A stretch of DNA of 64,000 nucleotides. Origin: SKLM01 sp964575455. GTDB taxonomy: Bacteria > Chloroflexota > Anaerolineae > B4-G1. Numbering within the stretch: the first letter of the stretch is position 1; each line of letters opens with the position of its first letter. A model generated the notes under the pieces. The model had not been told where the DNA came from and made no database searches. It saw only the letters and a list, made by a program, of their open reading frames with translations. The translations under genes and the position numbers were made by a program. Shown here in pieces: positions 16,247-25,016 of this stretch. Where the stretch lies: positions 57,885-121,884 of the forward strand of contig CAZNRX010000004.1 in the NCBI GenBank assembly GCA_964575455.1, given 5' to 3'.

Positions 16247-17170
16247 GTGGCTGAAGAACAGCATTCCACTAGTGCAGATTCAGCTGGCAACCTGACTGCT
16301 CAGTCCTCGTTGCGAGCAGCCAAGAGCGCCTTCGAGATCCACATGCACCATGAGGGCTTCACTGAGAACACAATCAAGTCCTTCCAATCTGATCTCAACA
16401 TCTTCACAAGCTTCATCGGTGCCTGGACCGCGGTCGGTGAGATCTCCACAAGCGACCTTAACCGCTTCACAGAGTGGCTGCTCAACGATCGTGAAGCACC
16501 ATGCAGCCCCAAGTCGCTGGCTCGACGGATAACCACGCTCAAGGTCTTCTTTGGCTGGCTCGCCGAGTCCGAGGTGCTGCCGCGCGACCCAGCAGCTCCG
16601 GTCGTCCACAAGCCGGTGTCGACGCCGCTGCCCGACATCCTCACCGAGAGTCAGATCGAGCGCGTGTTAGAGGTGACCGAAGCGCTCCGCCAGGCCGAGG
16701 ACCCAGACACTCGCCCCCACCTGCTGGTAACCCTGTTGCTGCACACCGGAATCAAGAAGGGCGAATGCATGGGAATCACGATGAACCACATCGACCTCGA
16801 GGCCCCCTCAAACCCGATCCTCTGGATACGCTACGCCAACCCCCAGCGGAGACACAAAGAGCGAAAACTGCGTCTACCAGCCTGGTGGACGACGGTTCTG
16901 GCCGAGTATAAGGCTCAGTATCAACCAGAGGAGGCGCTCTTCCCTTGCACCGCCCGCAATCTGGAGTACGTTCTCGCCGACATAGCCGAGAAAGCCGGGC
17001 TGGGCCAGGGCATCTCCTTTGAGATGCTGCGCTGGACGTGCGCTGTCCGGGACTATAAGGCCGGCATGAAATCCAAGAAGCTCCGCCAGAAGCTCGGCCT
17101 CTCCAAGGTGACCTGGCGTCAGACCAGCCAGAAGATCGCGAAACTGGCAGGCCCGGGAATAAACGACTGA
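16247..17170 (+). CDS. Tyrosine-recombinase-fold protein lacking catalytic residues
   Basis: 307 aa, GTG start with AGGAGG 6 nt upstream. Residues about 22-110 look like the SAM-like core-binding domain of phage-type integrases (FTENTIKSFQSDLNIFTSFI, LARRITTLKVFFGWLAESEVLPRDPAAPV). Residues about 130-300 resemble the catalytic domain. The conserved first Arg appears as Lys (LLLHTGIKKGECMGI against TGLRxxE), the HxLR box reads EMLRWT, and where GH...Y is expected the sequence is GLSKVTWRQTSQKI, with no tyrosine nucleophile. It is therefore probably a DNA-binding protein without recombinase activity. No phage genes or attachment sites are near; a small excisionase-type HTH gene follows at 17496. 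Confidence 0.75.
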   Translation: MAEEQHSTSADSAGNLTAQSSLRAAKSAFEIHMHHEGFTENTIKSFQSDLNIFTSFIGAWTAVGEISTSDLNRFTEWLLNDREAPCSPKSLARRITTLKVFFGWLAESEVLPRDPAAPVVHKPVSTPLPDILTESQIERVLEVTEALRQAEDPDTRPHLLVTLLLHTGIKKGECMGITMNHIDLEAPSNPILWIRYANPQRRHKERKLRLPAWWTTVLAEYKAQYQPEEALFPCTARNLEYVLADIAEKAGLGQGISFEMLRWTCAVRDYKAGMKSKKLRQKLGLSKVTWRQTSQKIAKLAGPGIND

Positions 17171-17495
17171 TTGGCCTTGGCGTCCTCCTCGCACGCCGCA
17201 TACGAAGCCAGCAAGTGCGCACTCTCTGCTCGTTTTGAGCTGTAGCTGAGGCCGCAATCCCCCGGTTGCAAATCAGACCGGTAGCCGTGAACACGTCTGC
17301 CCAATCCATCTCCATTTGCATCCAATCCGCCAGCAGCGCGAGCGTCATGAGGGCGCCCATCCAAGCTCGTTGAAGGGTCCTGCTCTGCCTTGTACCAGAG
17401 TAGTACGAACGTCCTATGTAAAGCTCTGCCATTCTATGCTATATTATTGTCGCTCAGCTCAGCACGATGTCGCTCGATGCAACTGGAGTAACGCT
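17171..17495 (+). other. Intergenic 325 bp without a convincing gene
   Basis: Only the promoter-like sequence near 17440 is recognisable. Short frames here have neither ribosome sites nor familiar sequence. Confidence 0.5.
17437..17445 (+). promoter_or_regulatory. Extended -10 upstream of the HTH gene
   Basis: TGC-TATATT with the hexamer at 17440-17445 and no good -35. It would give a leader of about 45 nt to the ATG at 17496 and could also serve the MFS operon behind it. Confidence 0.4.
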
Positions 17496-17702
17496 ATGTC
17501 AGCTACACCCATGGACTTGCCCATGCAGCCCTTCCTCACCCCGAAAGAGGTTTCAGACTTGCTGCAGGTCTCAGTGTACACAGTGCGTCGCTGGATCAAG
17601 CAAGGAGAACTACCCGCCTACAAAGTCGGACGCCTCTGGCGCATCAACAAGAACGATCTGAATCAATGGCTTAACCAGCAGAGACCCTTAGACGAGAGCT
17701 GA
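17496..17702 (+). CDS. Excisionase/MerR-type helix-turn-helix protein
   Basis: 68 aa from the ATG at 17496 with GGAG about 8 nt upstream; the upstream part of the frame looks non-coding. Typical HTH_17 sequence: FLTPKEVSDLLQVSVYTVRRWIKQGELPAYKVGRLWRINKNDLNQWL, the winged-helix DNA-binding domain of excisionases and small repressors. It comes after the recombinase-like gene and 78 bp before the MFS gene that opens the diterpenoid unit, so it may regulate either. Confidence 0.85.
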   Translation: MSATPMDLPMQPFLTPKEVSDLLQVSVYTVRRWIKQGELPAYKVGRLWRINKNDLNQWLNQQRPLDES

Positions 17703-17780
17703 CGAGAACCATCCATCAAGCCCCACCGTGGCTGGCAGAGCTTGCCTGCAACAGAGATGAGGGGCTGTCAAGGATACCCA

Positions 17781-19109
17781 ATGTCAACAACCAATCAGAC
17801 CTTGGAGGCGGAAGAAAAAACGCCCTCCGTGCACATCGACATATTCTACTCCCTGATCACCCTGGGCAGCACGATGATGTGGTCGATTCTGAGCGGCTGG
17901 CTGCTCTACTTCTACCTGCCTCCGGAAGGCGAAGGTTCCGCCTTGGTGCCAGCAGCCCTCTATGGCGCGACGATGTTCGTGGTACGGGCCATCAACGCGC
18001 TCATCGCCCCACCCATCGGCCACCTGTCCGATCAGACTCGAAGCCGCTGGGGGCGGCGCCTTCCATTCATGTTCGCTTCGGCGCTGCCCATGGCGGTCTT
18101 CTTTTTCTTCCTCTGGACCCCGCCAGTGCAGCAAACATCCATCTGGAACCTGGTATATCTGGCTATCGTGTTCCTGCTTTACAACCTCGCCTACACGCTT
18201 AACCAGGTGCCGTGCACGGCCCTGCTTCCAGAGCTGGCGCTCACCAACCAACATCGAGTGCGCATCTCGGCGTGGTCCTCGGCCTTCTTCCTGTTGGGCG
18301 TGATTGTGGGAGGCGCAGCTGGCCCCCTCATTGAGAACATGGGCTATAAGTCCACAGCCCTGATCTATGGCGGCGCCGCGCTGCCACTCCTCTACGTTCC
18401 CCTTCTCGTGCTGCAGGAACGGCCAGAACGACAGGTCGAGGCCCAGGAACGCCTGACACTGAAAGATGCCGCCGCGGCAATGCTCCGCAACCGCGCCTTC
18501 TTGATCATGACCGCCACCGGCATCCTTTATTGGAGTGTCAGCACGTTCGTGCAGGCCATCGTCCCTTTCCTCGTGACCGAGGTCTGTCAACTGACAAAGG
18601 CAGACACCTTCTCGTTCTACATCCCGGCGATTCTGTCATCCCTGGCCTGCTATCCCGTGGTGACGTGGTTGTCGGATCGGCTGGACAAGACCACCGTCTT
18701 CTCCGGATCGCTCCTGGCCTCGGCCCTGATCCTGCCGGGGCTGATGGCCATTGGCGACTGGTTCCCGCTGCCCTTGAAGACCCAAGGCATCATCTGGATC
18801 GCGTTGCAAGGAGCTGCTATGGCCGGCGTGACTATGCTGCCCCCCGCCTTTGGCGCCGAGATCACGGATTACGACGAGGAGTTGACGGGCCAGCGCCGGG
18901 AGGGAGCCTACTACGCCACGTGGGGGTCGCTCGATCAGGCCATCAACGGCGCGGCGTCGGCGCTGCTACCGTTGATCCTATTATTGGGGCGCAGCCAGTC
19001 AGACCCGCGAGGCCCACTCGGCGTAAGGCTCATCGGGCCGCTGGGCGGGGTGATGATGTTCGCCGCCTTTCTGGTCTTCCTCCGCTATCCATCCCGGCAC
19101 AGCTCGTAA
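17781..19109 (+). CDS. MFS transporter, GPH (sugar:cation symporter-like) family
   Basis: 442 aa from the ATG at 17781 (AAGGA about 8 nt upstream). About 12 membrane segments. The loop LSDQTRSRWGRRLPFM matches the DRTRxRWGRRRP signature of glycoside-pentoside-hexuronide symporters, and EITDYDEELTGQRREGAYYATWG in the second half is also typical of that family. GPH proteins usually move sugars or related small molecules with Na+ or H+, but relatives sit in lipid and terpenoid loci. It heads a run of ten closely spaced genes, with 16 bp to the next. Confidence 0.88.
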   Translation: MSTTNQTLEAEEKTPSVHIDIFYSLITLGSTMMWSILSGWLLYFYLPPEGEGSALVPAALYGATMFVVRAINALIAPPIGHLSDQTRSRWGRRLPFMFASALPMAVFFFFLWTPPVQQTSIWNLVYLAIVFLLYNLAYTLNQVPCTALLPELALTNQHRVRISAWSSAFFLLGVIVGGAAGPLIENMGYKSTALIYGGAALPLLYVPLLVLQERPERQVEAQERLTLKDAAAAMLRNRAFLIMTATGILYWSVSTFVQAIVPFLVTEVCQLTKADTFSFYIPAILSSLACYPVVTWLSDRLDKTTVFSGSLLASALILPGLMAIGDWFPLPLKTQGIIWIALQGAAMAGVTMLPPAFGAEITDYDEELTGQRREGAYYATWGSLDQAINGAASALLPLILLLGRSQSDPRGPLGVRLIGPLGGVMMFAAFLVFLRYPSRHSS

Positions 19110-19125
19110 GAGAAAGGAGAGGACG

Positions 19126-19944
19126 ATGGCAATCTCGCCAGAACAGGTAGCTGAACTGGAATGGGCGAACTACGCCGCTACGCTGTCCTCCGCTCAGGTC
19201 ACGCCGGGCTTGGAGGTCACGCTAAGGGAAGACGTCATTCTGACGAGCAGCACGTCGTTTCCAACTCACGACAGCAACCACGCCTGCCTGCTGCGAACCA
19301 CCGCCCAGGCGGCGGACGACCTCATCGCCGAGATAGCGCGCTTCTTCCAGGCGAAGGACTTGCCCATCGCGATCTACGTCTCACCGGCCTGCAAACCGAG
19401 CAATCTGTCCGAGAGACTGCTGGAGACGGGCTTCAACAAGCAACCGGAGGAAGAGGCCTGGATGATCCTGGAAAACCTGTTCGATTTCGACATACCCTCT
19501 CCCTATCCAGGCATCAGTGTGAAGCTGATCACCCAGAGCGAGGCTATCGTGTTTTCCCGGGTCTTCATGGCCGCGTTTGACATGCCGAGCGATTTCGCGC
19601 CCATCATGGCCCAGTTGCTGAAGCCCACCGTGGGATTGCCGCGTGTGCGTCACTACCTGGCGTTCAAGAAGGAACAACCGATAGGAACGTGCTCTTTGCT
19701 CTGCTACAAGAGCTTCGGTATCCTTGGAAGTACTGGGGTCGCTTCTGAGCACCGTGGGAGCGGCGCCGCGACCAATCTCGCTATTCGTACATTGACCGAC
19801 GCCCGTGAGATGGGTGTCGACACAGTGATGCTGCAGACAGCCGCGGACACCTGGCTGGAGCGCTTCCTGCGCATCAGTGGATTCAGACGTGCGTTCACCA
19901 GATCGTGCTACATCCTGGACGATGACTTCCTTGGTCAAGATTGA
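19126..19944 (+). CDS. GNAT-family N-acetyltransferase
   Basis: 272 aa with AGGAG 6 nt before the ATG. The C-terminal half (about 120-272) carries the acetyl-CoA-binding signature STGVASEHRGSGAATNLAIRTLTDAREMGVDTVMLQTAADTWLERFLRISGFRRAFTRSCY; the N-terminal half is a divergent second GNAT-like domain. Substrate unknown. It overlaps the following ABC gene by 23 bp, so it belongs to the operon and could acylate a product of the cluster. Confidence 0.82.
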   Translation: MAISPEQVAELEWANYAATLSSAQVTPGLEVTLREDVILTSSTSFPTHDSNHACLLRTTAQAADDLIAEIARFFQAKDLPIAIYVSPACKPSNLSERLLETGFNKQPEEEAWMILENLFDFDIPSPYPGISVKLITQSEAIVFSRVFMAAFDMPSDFAPIMAQLLKPTVGLPRVRHYLAFKKEQPIGTCSLLCYKSFGILGSTGVASEHRGSGAATNLAIRTLTDAREMGVDTVMLQTAADTWLERFLRISGFRRAFTRSCYILDDDFLGQD

Positions 19945-20668
19945 CGGCCTGAAGAAGATCTATCGAACCGGCGCGGTGACCTGCGAAGCGTTGAGGGGCG
20001 TTTCTATCGATATCGCAGCTGGGGAGTTCGTGACCGTGATGGGGCACTCGGGCAGCGGTAAGTCTACTCTGTTGCACCTGGTCGGTGGGCTGGATCGCCC
20101 CACGTCCGGTTCCGTCAGAGTGAGCGACCACGCACTTCACAAGATGAGCGAGACGGCCCTGGCCAAGTTCAGGCGGACGAACATCGGCTTCGTCTTCCAG
20201 TTTTTCAACTTGATCGATAACCTGACTGTTCAGACGAACGTCGAGCTGCCAGCCTTGCTGACCCAGAGTCTGGTCAATGGCCACAGGGCCAAGAGCCAAG
20301 CAATTCGAGAGCGATCCAGCGAACTGCTGGAACGGCTGGGGATCGCTGAGCAAGCGGCTAAGCATCCATGGGAGCTGTCTGGCGGCCAGCAACAGCGCGT
20401 CGCTATCGCGCGAGCCTTGATCAACGATCCCTCCCTGCTTCTGGTCGACGAACCCACGGGAAACTTGGACAGTGCAAGCAGTCAGACCGTTCTGGACATC
20501 CTCAGTGAGTGCCACGAGAGAGGACAGACCATTCTAATGGTGACCCATGATCCCCGTGCTGCAGCCTGCGGCGAACGTGTCTTGTTCCTTCACGACGGGG
20601 ATATCGTCAACCAGATGATGGGCGGTGGGGCCAAACAGATCGCCCAACGGCTTGCTGAACTGAAGTAG
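19922..20668 (+). CDS. ABC transporter ATP-binding protein (LolD/MacB type)
   Basis: 248 aa from the ATG at 19922 inside the end of the GNAT gene. Walker A GHSGSGKST at 41-49, Q-loop FVFQFFNLID, signature LSGGQQQRVAIARAL, Walker B LLLVDEPTGNLD, H-loop MVTHD. The sequence belongs to the MacB/LolD group, which pairs with FtsX-type permeases to extract lipids or lipoproteins from the membrane or drive surface machines rather than carry solutes through a channel. The permease is the next gene. Confidence 0.93.
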   Translation: MTSLVKIDGLKKIYRTGAVTCEALRGVSIDIAAGEFVTVMGHSGSGKSTLLHLVGGLDRPTSGSVRVSDHALHKMSETALAKFRRTNIGFVFQFFNLIDNLTVQTNVELPALLTQSLVNGHRAKSQAIRERSSELLERLGIAEQAAKHPWELSGGQQQRVAIARALINDPSLLLVDEPTGNLDSASSQTVLDILSECHERGQTILMVTHDPRAAACGERVLFLHDGDIVNQMMGGGAKQIAQRLAELK

Positions 20669-20717
20669 GCGAGGCAGGGACAGTGCACGATGCGCAAGAA
20701 GGATGACGTGTAGCACA

Positions 20718-23054
20718 ATGGTAGGAATGAGCGCAGTTCTGAAGAAAGCCAAGGCCGATATCCTGAGCCGGCTGATGATCTCTCTGCTGATCGTGGTCAC
20801 GGTCGTCACGTCCTCCACCCTGCTCACCCTGGCTCTGGCCACACTGATGAATCTGAGCGCTCCCTATGACAGAGCGTTTGAGGATCTCAACGGCGCTCAC
20901 GTCTGGCTCTACCTCGACCGGGTATTGGTCGGACAGCGCGACGTGGAGAAGATCGAGTCCCTTCCGGGTATCGTGCAGAGCACCGGCCTCCGGCACTACG
21001 TCACAACCTGGGCGGACCTTCGCGACAACCAGTTAGCGATTAGCCTGCGCGCCCTTCCACCTGAGATGCCACAAGTCAACCAGCTGCTGATCCAAGAAGG
21101 ACGTTATCTGAGATCCCATCAGGCGGAGCTGCTGGCGAGCAAGGACCTGGACGATCTCTTCAAGCTCTCAGTTGGTGAGACCTTGGGCGTGACCCGCTCA
21201 GATGGCAAGGTAGTCGATCTGCCCGTGATCGGCCTGGCCTACAACCCCATGTGGGACACGTACCGCACCGACCAGCCACCCTTCGTCTACGTCAGCGAGG
21301 AGACGCTTCGGGAGCTGTATCCCGATGAGTCGAGATGGGGATGGTCGATAGGGCTGCGCCTGGCCGATCCACAGTCCGTGGACCGCATCGTGCAACGCGT
21401 TGAGTCCGCACTGCACGCCAACGTCGTAGAGAGCCACACAGACTGGCGCGACGTCAAGGAGTCCGCCGTGTTCGGGGCGAAGATAAACTTCATCTTCCTG
21501 GGCGCCTTCGGCCTCTTCGCCATCCTGGCGACAGTCTTCGTCGTCGCCAGCAGCATCGGCTCTATCGTGCTATCCCAGTTCAAGCAGATCGGCATCCTGA
21601 AGGCCCTGGGATTCACCAGGAATCAAATCCTGTGGCTCTACCTGGTGGAATACCTGATTCTCGCCATGATCGGGAGCCCGATTGGGCTGGCAGCCGGGAT
21701 CGCGCTATCCCCACTCCCGCTGAAGAACGTGGCGGTGTCGCTGAACACCACGTTCCGCCCACCCCTGGACGTATCGTTGATCGCCCTGGTGCTGAGCATC
21801 GTCCCGGGCGTGGTTGTGGCGTCCACGCTGGGGGCTGCCTACCGTGGCGCGCGCGCCAACATCATCAAGTCCATAGCGATCGGGGCTGAGGCACCGCACG
21901 AGAAGCCCTCATGGGGCATCCGATTAGCCACCAAGCTTGGGCTGCCCATCGTCCTCGCCATGGGGTTGAACGACCTCGCCGCTCAACCCCTGAGATCCCT
22001 GATGACCGGCTTCAACTTGACGTTGGGCGTGATCGGCATCGTCTTCGGCCTGACGCTCAACGACACCATGGACGCCTACAGAACACAGCCTGCTCTTATG
22101 GGCCTCGTCCACGACGCCATGGTGACCCGCACGAGGACGAGCGATGGGAAGACACAGCACCTGCTGACCAGAGCTCCTGACGTTGAGGCTTTCTACAGCG
22201 AAGCCCTGCTGGACGCAGAATCCCAGCAGGGGCAGTCATTCCGGGTTAGGGCCGTGGAGGGTGAACTGGACGCCTTTCCCTTCAAGATTCAAAAGGGCCG
22301 CTTCTTCCAACCCAACACATTCGAGGCCATCGCCGGAAGGGGGCTCCTGGATTGGCTAGGACTTGAGATAGGGGACGAGCTGACCATCACCTTTGACGGA
22401 CACTCGAACAGGCCGGTGACCTGGAGGATCGTCGGACAGTACCCCGAGCCCACGAACGAGGGGGAGATGATGATGGTCAGCCTGCCCACCGCTGCTCGAA
22501 CGGTGAGGCACGTCGAGACCGATACCTACTTCCTGAAACTGACGGACAGCTGCAGGACAGCCGAATTGAGACGATATCTGAAGGACAACTCGGCCGACGA
22601 CCTGAACGTCACGCTCATTCAGCAGGCCATCCCGGACGAAGTCGTCTACCTGCAGCTGGCCATCTTCGCTCTGGCTGCCATACTGATTGGCATCGCGCTG
22701 ATCAACGTGTTTAACACCTCGCTCCTGGCCATGCAGGAGAAAACGAGGGACATCGGGATACTCAAGACCTTGGGGATGACGCCGAACCAGGTGTTGGCCA
22801 TGGTGAACACCTCGGCCGGATGCCTGGGATTCATCGCGGCGCTGGTAGGCATCCCCCTCGGTTTCGCACTTACGAAGGGCCTGTTGGCCAGCTTATCGCA
22901 GACCTATGGCTTCGGAAGCGTCCACGTGGCGCTCAACGTCCTCTACATTGGGCTGCTGATCCCACTGGCCGTGCTGGTCAGCGTGGCAGGAAGCATCCTG
23001 CCGGGACGGCGGGCCGCCAGTCTGTCCATAGTGAGCGTCCTGCGCCATGAGTAG
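20718..23054 (+). CDS. ABC transporter permease with two FtsX domains
   Basis: About 778 aa. An N-terminal membrane segment (about 20-45), a large extracytoplasmic domain, three membrane helices around 255-380 (first FtsX domain), a short break, a second extracytoplasmic domain and a final FtsX domain with three helices (about 645-775, ending LPGRRAASLSIVSVLRHE). The start is uncertain: ATGs at 20703, 20718 and 20727 are all near and none has ideal ribosome-site spacing. With the preceding ATPase it forms a type VII-like exporter, plausibly for a lipid such as a terpenoid conjugate. Confidence 0.88.
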   Translation: MVGMSAVLKKAKADILSRLMISLLIVVTVVTSSTLLTLALATLMNLSAPYDRAFEDLNGAHVWLYLDRVLVGQRDVEKIESLPGIVQSTGLRHYVTTWADLRDNQLAISLRALPPEMPQVNQLLIQEGRYLRSHQAELLASKDLDDLFKLSVGETLGVTRSDGKVVDLPVIGLAYNPMWDTYRTDQPPFVYVSEETLRELYPDESRWGWSIGLRLADPQSVDRIVQRVESALHANVVESHTDWRDVKESAVFGAKINFIFLGAFGLFAILATVFVVASSIGSIVLSQFKQIGILKALGFTRNQILWLYLVEYLILAMIGSPIGLAAGIALSPLPLKNVAVSLNTTFRPPLDVSLIALVLSIVPGVVVASTLGAAYRGARANIIKSIAIGAEAPHEKPSWGIRLATKLGLPIVLAMGLNDLAAQPLRSLMTGFNLTLGVIGIVFGLTLNDTMDAYRTQPALMGLVHDAMVTRTRTSDGKTQHLLTRAPDVEAFYSEALLDAESQQGQSFRVRAVEGELDAFPFKIQKGRFFQPNTFEAIAGRGLLDWLGLEIGDELTITFDGHSNRPVTWRIVGQYPEPTNEGEMMMVSLPTAARTVRHVETDTYFLKLTDSCRTAELRRYLKDNSADDLNVTLIQQAIPDEVVYLQLAIFALAAILIGIALINVFNTSLLAMQEKTRDIGILKTLGMTPNQVLAMVNTSAGCLGFIAALVGIPLGFALTKGLLASLSQTYGFGSVHVALNVLYIGLLIPLAVLVSVAGSILPGRRAASLSIVSVLRHE

Positions 23055-23090
23055 GCTAGATTCCGCTGAGAGCTACCAAGGAACGATCTT

Positions 23091-23642
23091 ATGAGGTTCT
23101 TCCAGATCCACGGGGCTGACCTCTTCTGGGATATCTTGCAGAGCATCCCCATTGTCGTGCTATTAGCCAGCGCAGTCTGGTACTGGACGCGGGAAAGACG
23201 ATGGCTTTCGATGGCTTGCGCCCTGATTGGAGCCTTTGCCAGCTCGTTGTTGATCCACTCCACAAAGCCACTGGCGAGCGATTACGGTGAGCCGTGTGAG
23301 GTGACTATCGTGACCGTGGTCACGATGAGCCTGCTCCAAATCCTCCTGGTGGCCTACCTGGGCACGGAGGCCGAGTGGAGCAACTGGAAAGCGGACCTCG
23401 GTCTTGGGAGCATAGCGGGCATCTCGTTAGCCGTGGCACAGGGGCCCATATCACAGGGGGCTCCCTGGATCGGCAGCGTCCTCCAGGGCATGGGGCTGGC
23501 GGCAGCAAGCATACTGATGCTGCTGGGGATACGGAAGCTGAAGGAACAGACGCTGGTGTCGGCAGTCGTGAGCGCTCTGTTGCTGGCGGTGGTGATGACG
23601 CTTCTTGCCAAAGTGATGGGCTATCGGCTCATCCTGGACTAA
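23091..23642 (+). CDS. Small integral membrane protein of unknown function
   Basis: 183 aa, AGGA about 9 nt before the ATG. Five or six hydrophobic segments (about 14-30, 38-55, 70-90, 100-118, 130-145, 155-178). Notable residues: HSTKPLASDYGEP and GTEAEWSNWK between segments. I do not recognise the family. It is 36 bp after the FtsX permease and one base before the glycosyltransferase start, so it is part of the operon and may be an accessory subunit of either. Confidence 0.75.
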   Translation: MRFFQIHGADLFWDILQSIPIVVLLASAVWYWTRERRWLSMACALIGAFASSLLIHSTKPLASDYGEPCEVTIVTVVTMSLLQILLVAYLGTEAEWSNWKADLGLGSIAGISLAVAQGPISQGAPWIGSVLQGMGLAAASILMLLGIRKLKEQTLVSAVVSALLLAVVMTLLAKVMGYRLILD

Positions 23643-23643
23643 C

Positions 23644-25014
23644 ATGAATCGAATCAGAAGACATCTGCGCCAAGCCTGGACACGCTCCCGGGCGTTTCGG
23701 ATCTTCCTGATCCTGGCCCTGGTCTACACGGTGCTGCGCCTGGCGGTGCACGGGGCGTACCTGGCGATGATGCTGTACCCAAACGCTGGGATCATGGGCG
23801 GCATGCCCGAGTGGACCGGCGCTGAGGGCGAGCCGATGGTGCCGGTTGATCTACAGATCTACCTCGACGCCGCTGATCGCTTTCAGGAACATCAACCGCT
23901 CTATCTCCGGTCGAATCGCATTGAGATCTACCAGTATCCACCGCTCTACGCGCTCGCATTCATCCCTTTCCTATGGTTGCCTTCTGCCGCGGTCGTGTTC
24001 GTGCACTCGCTACTCCACGTGGTGGCGTATATCATACTCTACGCGAGCTGGGATAGGGTCTTTGACCATCTGAATCTCGAGAAAGCACAGGAAATTCTGG
24101 CTTGGACCCTGCCTGTTTGGCTGGTGTTCTATCCCTTTTGGAGTGACCTGGGTTACCTTAATATCTATGTCATCATGGCGCTCTTGGGCACGCTGTTCAT
24201 CGCCGCTATTCTGCGGGAACGCTTGGGCTGGTCCGTTTTGTGGCTGACCATCATCCTACAGATCAAGCCACACTGGGCTTTTGCAGCTGTTGTTCCTCTG
24301 CTGCTAGGTCGGTATCGCTTCTTCCTGAAGCTTATGGCTCTGACCGCCATCTCCAGCGCCATTGTCATAGGGACAGGTATGCTTCTAGGAGGCCCGGCGT
24401 ACGTGTGGGGACAATACGTCGACTACGTGCAATTCCTGCCGCATCTGGTTGAGGACTTTCCCTGGCGCAATCCAGACAGCGCCTTCCTGGGATACAACCA
24501 CTCCATCAAGCAGATCGCCTTCTATCTGCTTGGGGAGACGCCGAGCAGCAAGCGCCTGATAGTCGCGATCAAGGCCATACTCCTGACACCAGTAGGTGTG
24601 GTGAGCTGGCGTTCTCTGCTACGATATAGCGGCACCCCTCCTCAGCAGATCCCCGAGCTAGCCCTCGACCTAGCATTTGCACTCTATCTAGGCGCCTTCA
24701 TCTGGCTTGACATGGTATGGGAATTGTCGCTGGGGATCGTGATCTTTGGCTATCTGTTGGCAACGCTGGAGCGGAAAGCCGTGAAAGGTCTTGTCTGGGT
24801 CATCTTCATACCCTACGCTCTGATCGACCTGTGGCAACTTCTCAGCCTTGCCGTGTTTGGGATGGACATCATGGCACCCGGTCCCTACGTTTTGACCGAC
24901 CCAAGCATCTACGTCCCCATGACTATGGTCGTGATTCTGATATTCTACGCGCTGTTGGTCAAGAGAGTATGGGAAGCAGCGCCAGCTCATTCAGCAGTGG
25001 GAGCAAAGGCGTGA
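23644..25014 (+). CDS. GT87-like polytopic glycosyltransferase (DUF2029)
   Basis: 456 aa with about 10 membrane helices. The N-terminal loop VDLQIYLDAADRFQEHQPLY and YQYPPLYALAFIPFLWLP match the DUF2029/GT87 family (relatives of mycobacterial PimE mannosyltransferase), where an acidic residue near the first extracytoplasmic loop is catalytic. These enzymes use polyprenyl-phosphate sugars and act on lipid acceptors outside the cytoplasm. It ends two bases before the Rv3378c-like gene, so the pair is translationally linked. It may glycosylate a lipid or terpenoid made by the cluster (inference). Confidence 0.85.
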   Translation: MNRIRRHLRQAWTRSRAFRIFLILALVYTVLRLAVHGAYLAMMLYPNAGIMGGMPEWTGAEGEPMVPVDLQIYLDAADRFQEHQPLYLRSNRIEIYQYPPLYALAFIPFLWLPSAAVVFVHSLLHVVAYIILYASWDRVFDHLNLEKAQEILAWTLPVWLVFYPFWSDLGYLNIYVIMALLGTLFIAAILRERLGWSVLWLTIILQIKPHWAFAAVVPLLLGRYRFFLKLMALTAISSAIVIGTGMLLGGPAYVWGQYVDYVQFLPHLVEDFPWRNPDSAFLGYNHSIKQIAFYLLGETPSSKRLIVAIKAILLTPVGVVSWRSLLRYSGTPPQQIPELALDLAFALYLGAFIWLDMVWELSLGIVIFGYLLATLERKAVKGLVWVIFIPYALIDLWQLLSLAVFGMDIMAPGPYVLTDPSIYVPMTMVVILIFYALLVKRVWEAAPAHSAVGAKA

Positions 25015-25016
25015 CC

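Noticed and set aside
16247..17702. Prophage or integrative element (integrase plus excisionase)
   Set aside because: The integrase-like protein lacks catalytic residues; no tRNA, att repeats or phage genes flank it.
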